A stretch of 55,613 nt of DNA from Treponema sp. UBA1226 (lineage in GTDB: Bacteria; Spirochaetota; Spirochaetia; Treponematales; Treponemataceae). This document shows, in pieces, positions 1 through 7,352 of the stretch (position 1 is its first letter; every line of letters starts with the position of its first letter). A program made the position numbers and the translations under genes. The notes below the pieces were generated by a model. The model was given only the letters and a program-made list of their open reading frames with translations. It did no database searches and was not told the DNA's origin. The DNA is taken from positions 6,085 to 61,697 of the forward strand of contig DBWY01000012.1 in the NCBI GenBank assembly GCA_002309195.1, written 5' to 3'.

Positions 1-2
1 AT

Positions 3-134
3 GTATGGATTTTCGGCGGTTATGTAAAAGAATATCCTGTTAATGAAAAACAGGAAAATCCAGAAGAATTAAAAAAATCCGTTGAAAGTATAGGATTAAA
101 GTTCTGTCAATATACTAATGACGAAAAGAAATAA
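3..134 (+). CDS. SH3-domain protein, C-terminal fragment (cut by window edge)
   Basis: The open frame from the window edge ends in TAA at 132-134. It contains a W-I-F-G-G-Y motif matching the G-W-V-F-G-G-Y end of the SH3 domain in the two complete proteins at 1343 and 3617. The remaining ~35 residues are charged and end with a short S-I-G-L motif like the 'KMGI/LMGI' end of the paralogues. It is therefore probably the tail of a third member of the same exported SH3 family, arranged as a spaced tandem set. The 5' part lies outside the window. Family membership rests on one short motif. Confidence 0.6.
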   Translation, partial: VWIFGGYVKEYPVNEKQENPEELKKSVESIGLKFCQYTNDEKK

Positions 135-177
135 TCACATAACAAAGGTTACGACCTTCGGTCGTTTGCATTTGAGG
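133..177 (+). repeat. Intergenic repeat A, copy 1
   Basis: A 45-bp element with a small hairpin (ACGACC, TTC loop, GGTCGT at 152-166) and a GTTTGCAT...GAGG tail. A near-identical 46-bp copy lies at 1289-1334 in front of the SH3 gene. Each copy follows a stop codon almost directly. Copy 2 supplies the GAGAGG ribosome binding site of its downstream gene; copy 1 ends in GAGG but its downstream gene is displaced by the attC-like segment at 219-296. Confidence 0.7.
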
Positions 178-218
178 AAATTATTATCTAGTGTGCTCAC
201 GCGCACGATGCATCAAAG

Positions 219-296
219 CCGATAACGGGTCTATTCGCAGCGCAGCTTCGAGCGAGCCGCTTGCGGTACAGGCAGTTATTAGATCGGTGTTATCGG
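219..296 (+). other. attC-like nested inverted repeat in GC-rich patch
   Basis: A patch visibly more GC-rich than its flanks. CCGATAAC (219-226) pairs with GTTATCGG (289-296). Within it, CGCAGCG (236-242) pairs with CGCTTGCG (258-265) with one extra base. GTTATTAG (275-282) is an alternative outer partner that leaves equal 9-bp unpaired spacers on both sides. Outer AAC/GTT ends, unpaired spacers and an inner stem with an extrahelical base are the layout of integron attC sites. The core bases only partly fit the RYYYAAC/GTTRRRY consensus, so this is a resemblance and not a secure call. Confidence 0.35.
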
Positions 297-319
297 TACA
301 AGGATTTAAAATTAAGAAA

Positions 320-1045
320 ATGAAAATAGCACAAATAACTGATTTACATCTTTGTGATGGATTGGCTGAATGTTTTCAAATCAATTCTAAAAATAATATC
401 AATAAAATATTTGAAGATATTAAAACTGAAAATATTGATATGTTAATATTTACAGGTGATTTTGGTTCTGTTGAAGGAATAGAATATTTAAATAAAAAGT
501 TAAAAGAATTGAAAATTGAATATTATGTAGTTCTTGGAAATCATGATAAGAAAGAAAACTTGATAGAAAATGGGATCATTGATAATTCATATTTATGTGA
601 CCGAACAATTATAAAAGATGAATTTATTATACATTTGCTTGATTCTTCAAAAGGATATCTGGATGACATTCAGATTGAAAATATTTGTAATCAAATAAAT
701 GTTAATAAGAAAAATATTTTATTTACTCATTACCCAATTATTAAATCAAATAGAAATGTGCTTGATCGTGAATTTGGAATAAAAATAACACAAGAACAAT
801 TTAATAAAATTATAAATTTGGATATTGATATTTTTTGTGGGCATTTTCATTGTTATACAGAAAGCAAAATCAATAAAATTAAGCAAGTTACTTGTCCTGC
901 AGCAATAATGCAAATTGGCGAAAAAGATAACAAAATTATTACGGAATCATTCCAGTTTGGATATAATATTATTGAAATTAAAAATAAAGAAATTCAGTAT
1001 AAACCGAAACTATTCGTTGGATCGGGTGTGATTCCGAAGAAGTAA
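320..1045 (+). CDS. Calcineurin-like metallophosphoesterase (CpdA-type)
   Basis: A 241-residue cytoplasmic protein carrying the binuclear-metal phosphoesterase motifs in order: D-L-H near the N-terminus, G-D-F-G in the TGD block, G-N-H-D, T-H-Y-P and G-H-F-H near the C-terminus. This is the set used by class III cyclic nucleotide phosphodiesterases and related hydrolases; the substrate cannot be read from sequence. The frame is open back to 191, but the first 43 codons come from the GC-rich attC-like patch and look non-coding, so I place the start at 320, where the first motif follows at once. The Shine-Dalgarno match is weak. The gene is very AT-rich, like its neighbours in the 5' accessory stretch. 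Confidence 0.8.
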   Translation: MKIAQITDLHLCDGLAECFQINSKNNINKIFEDIKTENIDMLIFTGDFGSVEGIEYLNKKLKELKIEYYVVLGNHDKKENLIENGIIDNSYLCDRTIIKDEFIIHLLDSSKGYLDDIQIENICNQINVNKKNILFTHYPIIKSNRNVLDREFGIKITQEQFNKIINLDIDIFCGHFHCYTESKINKIKQVTCPAAIMQIGEKDNKIITESFQFGYNIIEIKNKEIQYKPKLFVGSGVIPKK

Positions 1046-1052
1046 AAAAATA

Positions 1053-1275
1053 ATGATATTAAGAATTTTTAGTGGATTATGCGCATTATTCTTTCTTGTC
1101 ATACTTATCCGAAGTTTGGTTAGTTGGGATAAACGATACAAAGCATTATATGAAAAAAAATGAAAAAAAAGAATATTTTGAATATGGCGAATATATCCGT
1201 AAAAATGTATATAAAAGTGTTTTATATACATTTGCAGTTTTTATATGTTGTATTATTACATTTGGACAGGTATAA
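1053..1275 (+). pseudogene. Small two-TM membrane protein, frameshifted
   Basis: A frame from ATG 1053 encodes 36 residues with one hydrophobic helix and ends at TGA 1161-1163 inside two A8 runs. Another frame then continues to 1275 with a charged loop and a second hydrophobic helix. Removing one A from the run at 1153-1160 joins the two into a ~73-residue two-helix membrane protein. I read this as one small gene broken by an indel, or a sequencing error. No function is recognisable. Repeat A copy 2 follows. Confidence 0.45.
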
Positions 1276-1288
1276 TAAATTAAAAGAA

Positions 1289-1334
1289 AATCATATAACA
1301 CAGTATACGCCGCTTCGGTCGTTTGCATGAGAGG
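1289..1334 (+). repeat. Intergenic repeat A, copy 2
   Basis: The second copy of the element at 133-177, differing at scattered positions, with the hairpin changed to ACGCCG/CGGTCGT (one bulge). Its GAGAGG end serves as the Shine-Dalgarno sequence of the SH3 gene at 1343. Confidence 0.7.
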
Positions 1335-1342
1335 TAAAAAGT

Positions 1343-2173
1343 ATGAAGAAGAAATTTTTGTTCGCTGTCGTGATCATGGTTGCGAGTTTTTGCTTTGGGC
1401 AGAGCTTTAGCGCGGGCGGATATGCGTTTGTTGATGCCTCGTCTGGGTTACGCGTGCGCGATGACGCGAGTTTGGATGCAAGAAAGATTGGCGTTGTTTA
1501 TGACAGGATGAAAGTTAAGATTCTAGAAGTTGGTCCAAAAGTTACGATAGATGGAATTTCTTCAAACTGGATTAGGATTTTACTTCCGGTTGAAAGTATA
1601 AAACAAAGACGTACTGTTAGTGGATGGGTTTTTGGCGGATATCTTAGTGAGAAATTGAAACCGTTCTCGACTGCGGGATGGACTGATCAGGATTTGATTT
1701 TGTATCTTTTAAGATTTGAATGGCATGGTGACCGCTATCATGTTAAATTTAAGCAAACAGGAAAATGTTCTTGTGGACTTCCGGAATCTAGTTTTGGAGG
1801 AAGTGGCCCATTTTCTGTTTCCATGAAAAATAAAACTGTTGATATGAAAATTGAATTCGGTGATGATTCTGGAGAGTGGTCTAACATAGAAGAATATCAT
1901 TACAAAATAATTTTTATAGACGAAGATAAAATTGTATTTAATAACGGAAAAGAAAATATCACCTATGAACCGACATTCTATTCTTATGATCTACTTTATT
2001 ATTATTTAAAAAATTTCGATAAAATTCCAAGTCTTGAATATGACGATGCGTGGATTTATGTTTTGTGCTATGAATTTGGTCAAAAAAAATTAATTGAGTT
2101 TGCAAAAAAAGATGAAATGGTTAGTGAAAACTTTAAGAATAATTGTAAGTTGATGGGAATTGATGTCGAGTAG
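1343..2173 (+). CDS. Exported SH3-domain protein
   Basis: A 276-residue protein with an N-terminal signal peptide (residues 1-~20, ending around F-G-Q). A bacterial SH3-like domain spans ~25-100: 'ASSGLRVRDDAS' is the usual SH3b start, and G-W-V-F-G-G-Y-L closes it. The ~170-residue C-terminal region has no recognisable fold. SH3b domains in exported bacterial proteins usually bind cell-wall peptides; here that is inference. It is clearly paralogous to the protein at 3617, sharing the same order of blocks such as 'KIG.LYDRM.VK', 'VTIDGI.SNW' and 'PFST.GWTD'. The start is set by GAGAGG seven bases upstream. Confidence 0.75.
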   Translation: MKKKFLFAVVIMVASFCFGQSFSAGGYAFVDASSGLRVRDDASLDARKIGVVYDRMKVKILEVGPKVTIDGISSNWIRILLPVESIKQRRTVSGWVFGGYLSEKLKPFSTAGWTDQDLILYLLRFEWHGDRYHVKFKQTGKCSCGLPESSFGGSGPFSVSMKNKTVDMKIEFGDDSGEWSNIEEYHYKIIFIDEDKIVFNNGKENITYEPTFYSYDLLYYYLKNFDKIPSLEYDDAWIYVLCYEFGQKKLIEFAKKDEMVSENFKNNCKLMGIDVE

Positions 2174-2210
2174 ATAATTTCGGGATGTGATGAAAGAGAG
2201 TTGTTATGTG

Positions 2211-2243
2211 GACAGACCACTGGCCTGCTTTTTGAGAAAGGAG
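2211..2243 (+). repeat. Intergenic repeat B, copy 1
   Basis: An element with the core CCACTGGCCTGC and a T-run followed by GGAG. It recurs at 3148-3180, and each copy precedes a gene start and provides purine-rich sequence upstream of it. Confidence 0.55.
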
Positions 2244-2257
2244 AAACTGAAGATAAG

Positions 2258-2689
2258 ATGAAGACTTTATATTGTGATAAATGTGGGCAACCTTTTCAGT
2301 TTATAAAAGAATCAAAATTTTATTCAGATTCTCTTAATTGTAAAAAATGCGGAAATCACATGCAAGTTTTGACATGCAAAAGATGCGGTCATTCTTTTGT
2401 GTTTTTAGGAAGCCGAATGGCTCCGACAGTTTATATTTATTGTGAAAAGTGCGAATATTGTATAGAAGCAACTTCTGATTATGGTTTTGGGCCGACAATG
2501 CCTGCAATGATTTTTAAGGGAAGCAGAATGCTTGCTTTTATAAAAGGAGCGAGAACATTTCTTGACGGAAATAATCATAAACTTAATATAAAGGTTCCAG
2601 AAAAATATCCAAAAGAAAGCCTTTATACAAGAATTTTCACTATCTGCCCTTATGTTGCAAAATATATAATGGATAAGGAAAAACACTGA
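2258..2689 (+). CDS. Multi-zinc-ribbon protein
   Basis: A 143-residue cytoplasmic protein with four Cys pairs in its first ~70 residues: C-D-K-C, C-K-K-C, C-K-R-C and C-E-K-C. These form two tandem zinc ribbons, and the last pair is followed by a further Cys. The C-terminal half has no recognisable motif and ends with a basic stretch. The start at 2258 is preferred because upstream codons (frame open from 2201) run through repeat B, and the first zinc knuckle begins four residues after this Met. GGAG lies ~14 bases upstream, a little far. The gene ends 10 bases before the next one and is probably cotranscribed with it. Function unknown. Confidence 0.7.
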   Translation: MKTLYCDKCGQPFQFIKESKFYSDSLNCKKCGNHMQVLTCKRCGHSFVFLGSRMAPTVYIYCEKCEYCIEATSDYGFGPTMPAMIFKGSRMLAFIKGARTFLDGNNHKLNIKVPEKYPKESLYTRIFTICPYVAKYIMDKEKH

Positions 2690-2699
2690 CATTGGAAAA

Positions 2700-2990
2700 A
2701 TGAAAAAAGTATACGTTTGTTTTTTTATTGTAGGAATAATAGGAGTTCTGATTACACAAATCATTCCCCAAAATATAATCTCTGAAGATTTGAGTTTCCT
2801 GCTTTTCCTGCTGTTTTTAGGATTTTTTTATGCTCCATTTTATATCAGTTATATAAATAAACGGGAAAATGGAGAAGAAGAAAATATTGAAATTGATAAT
2901 TTCTCAGATTTGCGATTTTATCTTGGCCTGATTTCATATCCAATTATTCTGATTGGATATTTATTATGTAAACTGTTAGGATTTTTTTGA
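2700..2990 (+). CDS. Small membrane protein
   Basis: A 96-residue protein with hydrophobic helices at ~4-22, ~31-51 and ~76-94, separated by a charged stretch rich in Glu and Asn. It starts 10 bases after the zinc-ribbon gene, so the two probably form an operon. No family is recognised. Confidence 0.6.
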   Translation: MKKVYVCFFIVGIIGVLITQIIPQNIISEDLSFLLFLLFLGFFYAPFYISYINKRENGEEENIEIDNFSDLRFYLGLISYPIILIGYLLCKLLGFF

Positions 2991-3147
2991 ATGAATTAAC
3001 TGAACTTTAGGGCTAAAACAAAGAAGCTGTTATATTTAGTTTTTTCTTGACAATTCTTTCGTTTGCCGCCAGTGTTTACGTATGATAGCAGCTGAAAAAA
3101 GAAGTAGAGGATTTTCGAATTCTGCTTGGGAATAAACTTGAATAGCC

Positions 3148-3180
3148 GACAAGCCACTGGCCTGCGCTTTTTTGGAGGAA
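3148..3180 (+). repeat. Intergenic repeat B, copy 2
   Basis: Matches 2211-2243 over the core (16 of the first 18 bases) and ends in TTTTTTGGAGGA, the ribosome binding site of the lipoprotein gene at 3183. The core contains the perfect inverted repeat GCCA-C-TGGC. Confidence 0.55.
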
Positions 3181-3182
3181 AA

Positions 3183-3620
3183 ATGAAAAAAAATTTTATA
3201 AGATTAGTTTCTGTGCTTTTTCTCGTATTGTCTTTTACAAACTGTAAAACTACACAAACAGAATCTGATCCCGTTGAAAATGTGGAATCCAAACAAAAAA
3301 CTTCCGGAGATTTCTTAAAAAAAGATGAAATCAATTTGGATTGGCTCATTGACAGCTGGGAGAATGATAGTAGTATTGTTTATATTCGAAGTGATGGCAC
3401 TTTTCATCACGGCTTTAAGGAAAGTGAAGGCTTTAGTGGGAAATGGTCACTTCTTGATGATGGAACGCTATATATTTCTGACTGCCAGATATATGATGAA
3501 GATCCGTGGATTCAAAAATATAAAATAAAGGTCTGTATGAAAAATAGACTTGTTTTAATCGCAGAAAATGGATGGGTTTGTGATTTACATCCTTTAAAAT
3601 TACATCAGGAGGAAAAATGA
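3183..3620 (+). CDS. Small lipoprotein
   Basis: A 145-residue protein with a 21-residue lipoprotein signal ending F-T-N-C, a loose lipobox of the kind accepted in spirochaetes. After a Thr/Lys/Glu-rich linker, the C-terminal ~95 residues have alternating aromatic and Gly residues ('GKWSLLDDGTLYI') suggesting a small beta-barrel or lipocalin-like fold. The start at 3183 follows GGAGG directly; upstream codons in frame belong to repeat B. The stop overlaps the next gene's ATG (ATGA), implying translational coupling with the SH3 protein at 3617. Confidence 0.7.
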   Translation: MKKNFIRLVSVLFLVLSFTNCKTTQTESDPVENVESKQKTSGDFLKKDEINLDWLIDSWENDSSIVYIRSDGTFHHGFKESEGFSGKWSLLDDGTLYISDCQIYDEDPWIQKYKIKVCMKNRLVLIAENGWVCDLHPLKLHQEEK

Positions 3621-4492
3621 AAAAGATTTTTATAGTATTAACGTTATTTTTAGGTTCAGCATTTATTTATTCACTTGATGCAAAGTATTTCCAGAATAAT
3701 CAGAAGATTGATCATCTTTATGTAAATGCCTCTGATGGGCTTAGAATAAGAAGAAGTGATGATTTATCTGCAATGAAAATCGGAATTCTTTACGACAGAA
3801 TGATGGTAAAAGTTGTTTCTGTTGGAAAAGAAGTTACGATAGACGGAATAAAATCAAACTGGGTGCAGATTCTTCTTCCAATGCAAACACTAAAGGCTGG
3901 GCGCAGCGAATGCGGCTGGGTTTTCGGCGGATATCTTTCGGATAAGCCTGCTCCTTTTTCAACAAATGGATGGACAGATTCCGATCTTACAAGATATCTT
4001 TCAAGATTCAGCTGGGTAGGTAGAGGAAGAATTTATTATGAGTTTAATTCAGACGGTTCTTTCAGAATGTCAATACTTGAAGCAGGTGGTGCTGGAGACG
4101 GAAGTTTTTCGGCTTCCATGAAAAATAAATCTATAACAGTAAAAGCAAGATATGGCGGTGAAGAATATGTAAGTGAGGTTCAAACCAGAATATATAAAAT
4201 CATAAAAATAGAAGAAGACAAACTTACCTTAAGATTTGATGATGAAGAGTTTACCCTAATTCCTTCTATAACACATGGTTCTTTACTCTGGTATCTTACA
4301 GACGATGATGCTCGCCTTGGTCCGGTTCAGGCAATTTCATTTAATGCGCTTATGTTTCCGTTCAGTTCTGACTTAATAAAAACCCTGGGCTCTGAAGATT
4401 TTCTACAGCGGGCTAAAAATAATTTAATCAAAATGGGCATCTACGTGGATGATGAAGAATACAAAAAAAATTATAATTCTTACTGGAATTAG
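3617..4492 (+). CDS. Exported SH3-domain protein, paralogue
   Basis: A 291-residue protein with a signal peptide (~1-20), an SH3-like domain (~30-115, 'ASDGLRIRRSDD' to G-W-V-F-G-G-Y-L-S) and a C-terminal region matching the protein at 1343 in block order ('PFSTNGWTDSDLTRYL', 'FSASMKNKS'). Being translationally coupled to a lipoprotein suggests both act in the envelope. GGAGG precedes the ATG. Ligand unknown. Confidence 0.75.
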   Translation: MKKIFIVLTLFLGSAFIYSLDAKYFQNNQKIDHLYVNASDGLRIRRSDDLSAMKIGILYDRMMVKVVSVGKEVTIDGIKSNWVQILLPMQTLKAGRSECGWVFGGYLSDKPAPFSTNGWTDSDLTRYLSRFSWVGRGRIYYEFNSDGSFRMSILEAGGAGDGSFSASMKNKSITVKARYGGEEYVSEVQTRIYKIIKIEEDKLTLRFDDEEFTLIPSITHGSLLWYLTDDDARLGPVQAISFNALMFPFSSDLIKTLGSEDFLQRAKNNLIKMGIYVDDEEYKKNYNSYWN

Positions 4493-4553
4493 GATGAGAG
4501 GATAATAAAGTTTACGTGTTCGCCTGCTGTCTGGCAAAATCTTAGGAAAATAA

Positions 4554-5048
4554 ATGGAATCGATTCAATTAATTAATGATGATTACAAAGGATATGTAAA
4601 TAATCTTCGTCATGCCTGCAGGGGAATTATAATAAATAACGGGAACGTTTTATTATCTTATGAATCTACTGCAGACAGGTACATTATTCCTGGCGGCGGG
4701 CAGGAAGATGACGAAACGCTTGAACAATGCTGTGAAAGAGAAATGTTGGAAGAAACAGGAATGATTGTAAAAGCAAAGTCCTGCTATCTTGAAATCGAAG
4801 AATTATTTTCGGACTGGAGACATATCAATCATTATTTTTTTTGTGATGTTATTGAAGATACGGGTAAATTCAATCTGACAGAAAGAGAAAAAGAGGCAGG
4901 ATGCAAAATACTCTGGCTTCCGCTGGAGAAGGCTTTGGAAATCTTTGGAAATTATGAGGCTTTCCATGAAACCAACATTGCAGACTATGGCTTATATAAA
5001 AGGGAAGCCTGTGCATTGGCAGAGGCATGTAAAAGATTAAAAAGTTAA
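4554..5048 (+). CDS. Nudix hydrolase
   Basis: A 164-residue protein with a complete Nudix box at ~residues 44-66: G-G-x-E/Q..., then R-E-x-x-E-E-T-G, containing the catalytic Mg-binding Glu residues. The N-terminal 'RGIIINNGNVLL' strand is typical. Nudix enzymes hydrolyse nucleoside diphosphates linked to another moiety; the substrate here cannot be assigned. AGGAAAATAA precedes the ATG. It is the last clear gene of the accessory stretch. Confidence 0.85.
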   Translation: MESIQLINDDYKGYVNNLRHACRGIIINNGNVLLSYESTADRYIIPGGGQEDDETLEQCCEREMLEETGMIVKAKSCYLEIEELFSDWRHINHYFFCDVIEDTGKFNLTEREKEAGCKILWLPLEKALEIFGNYEAFHETNIADYGLYKREACALAEACKRLKS

Positions 5049-5152
5049 GGAAAAATGTATGCGTGATATGGCTTTATCAATAGTCTTTGTTTTGATATAA
5101 CATAGATTATGTGGATGAATGGGTGAGCATTATATTGTTTAAATTAGGATGA

Positions 5153-5379
5153 ATGAGTGAATATAATAAATACAATATAGACGCATCGTTCTTTATTCAA
5201 ATTGTGAAAAATTTTTTTGATAAGATAAAAAATCTTAAAAATAAAGATGTGCAGATAAGCTTGTTCTTAAATACTTGCAGGAAGAGGCTCATATTGTACC
5301 CGATATTCAGAACGATATGTATGCATCGCATTTCTTTCATTATTTTTTTAAGACCGATCAATTAAAAAAAAATGATTAA
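5153..5379 (+). pseudogene. Small ORF broken by a frameshift
   Basis: The frame from ATG 5153 reads sensibly for ~36 residues (to about 5260: Lys/Asn-rich, 'FFIQIVKNFFDKIKNLK'). A -1 shift then gives 'LVLKYLQEEAHIVPDIQND...' ending at TAA 5377, which looks far more protein-like than the original frame. I infer one ~75-residue gene with an indel near 5260. GGATGA stands just upstream of the ATG, so translation initiation is plausible. No family is recognised. Apart from the promoter at 5491, I see nothing else in the AT-rich stretch 5380-5574. Confidence 0.35.
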
Positions 5380-5490
5380 ATATTTTTCTGGATCCTATAT
5401 AAGTTATACAATTGATGATCAGAAATATTTTGTTAAATTATGAAAATATGAAATAAATGACAATCGTTTAGGTAGTCTTTAGAAAAAAAA

Positions 5491-5520
5491 TTGACTATAT
5501 ACAATATTACATATTATTAT
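5491..5520 (+). promoter_or_regulatory. Sigma-70-type promoter for the 5575 operon
   Basis: TTGACT (5491-5496), 18-bp spacer, TATTAT (5515-5520), about 55 bases upstream of the ACT-protein gene. Confidence 0.5.
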
Positions 5521-5574
5521 ATATAAAGAGAGATAGTAGTATTAGCGTAGTATAAAATTTTAAATGGGTATTTT

Positions 5575-5943
5575 ATGAAATTAAAAAAGATTCCTTATGA
5601 TTTGACTGTATGTAAATTGTCAGATTCTGTGCAAATTGATTTAAGCAAAGATTTTTATTTTATCGGAAAGACAGATGAGGAGTTGTCTCTTGTCTGCAAA
5701 ACAGAGGATGTTCCTTCGATACTTTTGGAACGTGATGACGGCTGGAAGGGGTTTCGCATTCAGGGAGTTTTGGATTTTTCATTGATTGGAATTCTTTCAA
5801 AATTAAGTGGAATACTTGCAGAAAATAACATAGGAATATTTGCAGTTTCGACATTTAATACTGATTATATTTTAGTAAAATCTGAAAATTTCGAAAAAGC
5901 CATGCTTGCTCTTGAAAAAGCAGGTTATGAAATAGAAGTGTAG
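5575..5943 (+). CDS. ACT-domain protein (COG3603-like)
   Basis: A 122-residue protein. The C-terminal half ('GVLDFSLIGILSKLSGILAENNIGIFAVSTF' pattern, residues ~60-95) is the ACT_7/CASTOR-type ACT fold seen in small stand-alone proteins annotated as ACT-domain or DUF2241 family. Such domains usually bind amino acids; the ligand is unknown. It stands 9 bases before the methyltransferase gene (GGAGG between them), so the two form an operon led by the promoter at 5491. Confidence 0.75.
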   Translation: MKLKKIPYDLTVCKLSDSVQIDLSKDFYFIGKTDEELSLVCKTEDVPSILLERDDGWKGFRIQGVLDFSLIGILSKLSGILAENNIGIFAVSTFNTDYILVKSENFEKAMLALEKAGYEIEV

Positions 5944-5952
5944 GAGGAATAT

Positions 5953-6708
5953 ATGTTAAAGACAAATTATGCAAAGGTTTCAAAGGTTTATGATAAGAAT
6001 AAGGGGAGGACAGCTTTCCCGATAGATAAGGATATTGAAGAACTGCTTTCTCGTAAAGAAGAAATTACAGTTTTAGATCTTGCATGCGGAACAGGAAACT
6101 GGCTTTATTGTCAGCAGAGCCAATTTAGCGACAAAAAAATAAAATGGATAGGCATGGACGCATCTGAAGATATGCTTGAGCATGCAAAAGAAAAAGGTTT
6201 GGATGCAGAGTTTATTCACTCTACGGCAGAAAACCTTAAGTTAGATACGAAATGCGATTTAATTGTCTGCAATTTTGCATTCCATCATTTTGAAGATAAA
6301 AAAAAGGCGTTGACAAATATTTTTTCTACGCTGAATGAAAATGGAATTTTCAAGTATAGGAATGTTGAGCCTGAGTGCATGAAAGACTGGTGGGTATATA
6401 AATATTGTCCTGAAAGTTATTGCGAAGATTTACACAGATTCTGGCCAAAAGAATTGTTGTGCTATGAACTTGCTAAAGCGGGCTTTGGTAAATTCAGTAT
6501 AAAAAGAGAATATTTCGAAACTTATAAAGAAATTGAAAAGCTTTATGAAAACTATAAACTTCGTGATGCTTCGCAGCTTGCAATGATGGACGATAAAATT
6601 TATCAGAAGGGAATAAAACGTATAGAACGAGAAATTGCTGACGGCGTAAAAGAATATAAAGATGTTGTTGCATTCTTAGAAATAAAATGTGAAAAAGCCG
6701 GACGCTAA
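5953..6708 (+). CDS. SAM-dependent methyltransferase
   Basis: A 251-residue class I methyltransferase. Motif I is 'VLDLACGTGNW' at ~37-47, followed by 'GMDASEDML' (motif II acidic residue) and 'CDLIVCNFAFHHFED' (motif IV). The C-terminal ~110 residues are charged and helical and may shape substrate choice. GGAGG precedes the ATG. The substrate cannot be assigned. It is followed after three bases by the nitroreductase gene. Confidence 0.8.
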   Translation: MLKTNYAKVSKVYDKNKGRTAFPIDKDIEELLSRKEEITVLDLACGTGNWLYCQQSQFSDKKIKWIGMDASEDMLEHAKEKGLDAEFIHSTAENLKLDTKCDLIVCNFAFHHFEDKKKALTNIFSTLNENGIFKYRNVEPECMKDWWVYKYCPESYCEDLHRFWPKELLCYELAKAGFGKFSIKREYFETYKEIEKLYENYKLRDASQLAMMDDKIYQKGIKRIEREIADGVKEYKDVVAFLEIKCEKAGR

Positions 6709-6723
6709 TAAATGGAGAAAAAA

Positions 6724-7248
6724 ATGAATGTTATTGAAGCGATAAAAAACCGACATAGTTATCGCGGAAAATATAAAAATATTTCTGTTTCGCGAAAAGA
6801 TTTGCAGATGATAATGGATGCAGGGCTTGAGGCGCCTTCTGGCTGTAACAAGCAGACGACAAGCCTTATATGTGTTGATGACCCTGAGATTCTTAAGAAG
6901 ATTACAGGTGTTATCGAACCGCCTGTTGCACAGACTGCACCGGCTCTTATCTGCGTGCTTACGCAAAGAATTTGTGCTTACCGCGATAAATGTTATTCTG
7001 TTCAGGATTATTCTGCAGCGATAGAAAATATGCTTCTTGCAATCGTAGAACTCGGATATCAAAGCTGCTGGTATGAAGGACATATTACAGACGAGGACAG
7101 GATTTGTGATAAAATCGCTTCGATTCTGAATGTTCCGGATGACTATGATTTAGTTTGTATTCTTCCAGTCGGAATTGCAGAAGACGAGCCAACCCTTCCG
7201 AAGAAAAAAGATTTTTCTGAACGATGCTGGTTTAATTCGTTTAAGTAG
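6724..7248 (+). CDS. Nitroreductase-family FMN oxidoreductase
   Basis: A 174-residue protein starting 'VIEAIKNRHSYR', the standard N-terminus of the NfsA/FRP superfamily (FMN-binding Arg-His-Ser/Tyr). It has 'APSGCNKQ' at ~37 and a C-terminal 'CILPVGIAEDEP' block. These enzymes use NAD(P)H to reduce flavin-bound substrates; the substrate is unknown. An upstream in-frame ATG exists at 6712, but GGAG lies inside it with ideal spacing to 6724, so I choose 6724. It is the third gene of the 5575 operon. Confidence 0.85.
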   Translation: MNVIEAIKNRHSYRGKYKNISVSRKDLQMIMDAGLEAPSGCNKQTTSLICVDDPEILKKITGVIEPPVAQTAPALICVLTQRICAYRDKCYSVQDYSAAIENMLLAIVELGYQSCWYEGHITDEDRICDKIASILNVPDDYDLVCILPVGIAEDEPTLPKKKDFSERCWFNSFK

Positions 7249-7295
7249 GAAGCAGGATGGTTTAGAAAGTTCTAGATATCCCCTGTATCTTCTGC

Positions 7296-7301
7296 TATAA
7301 T
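7296..7301 (+). promoter_or_regulatory. Extended -10 promoter upstream of 7353
   Basis: TGCTATAAT gives an extended -10 (TATAAT 7296-7301) with no good -35. A short palindrome, ACACGTGT, follows at ~7312-7319 in the 5' leader. Confidence 0.4.
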
Positions 7302-7352
7302 TACAGACAACACGTGTGTCGGGTAAAAATACACTTTTAGACGAGGTAAAAA

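Noticed and set aside
191..319. Upstream extension of the phosphoesterase ORF to 191
   Set aside because: The 43 extra codons fall in the GC-rich attC-like segment and have no protein-like pattern; the first metal-binding motif follows Met at 320.
1153..1170. Programmed ribosomal frameshift in the A-runs
   Set aside because: Joining the two frames needs a +1 or -2 shift. A common -1 slip on A-AAA-AAA would enter the wrong frame, so an indel is simpler.
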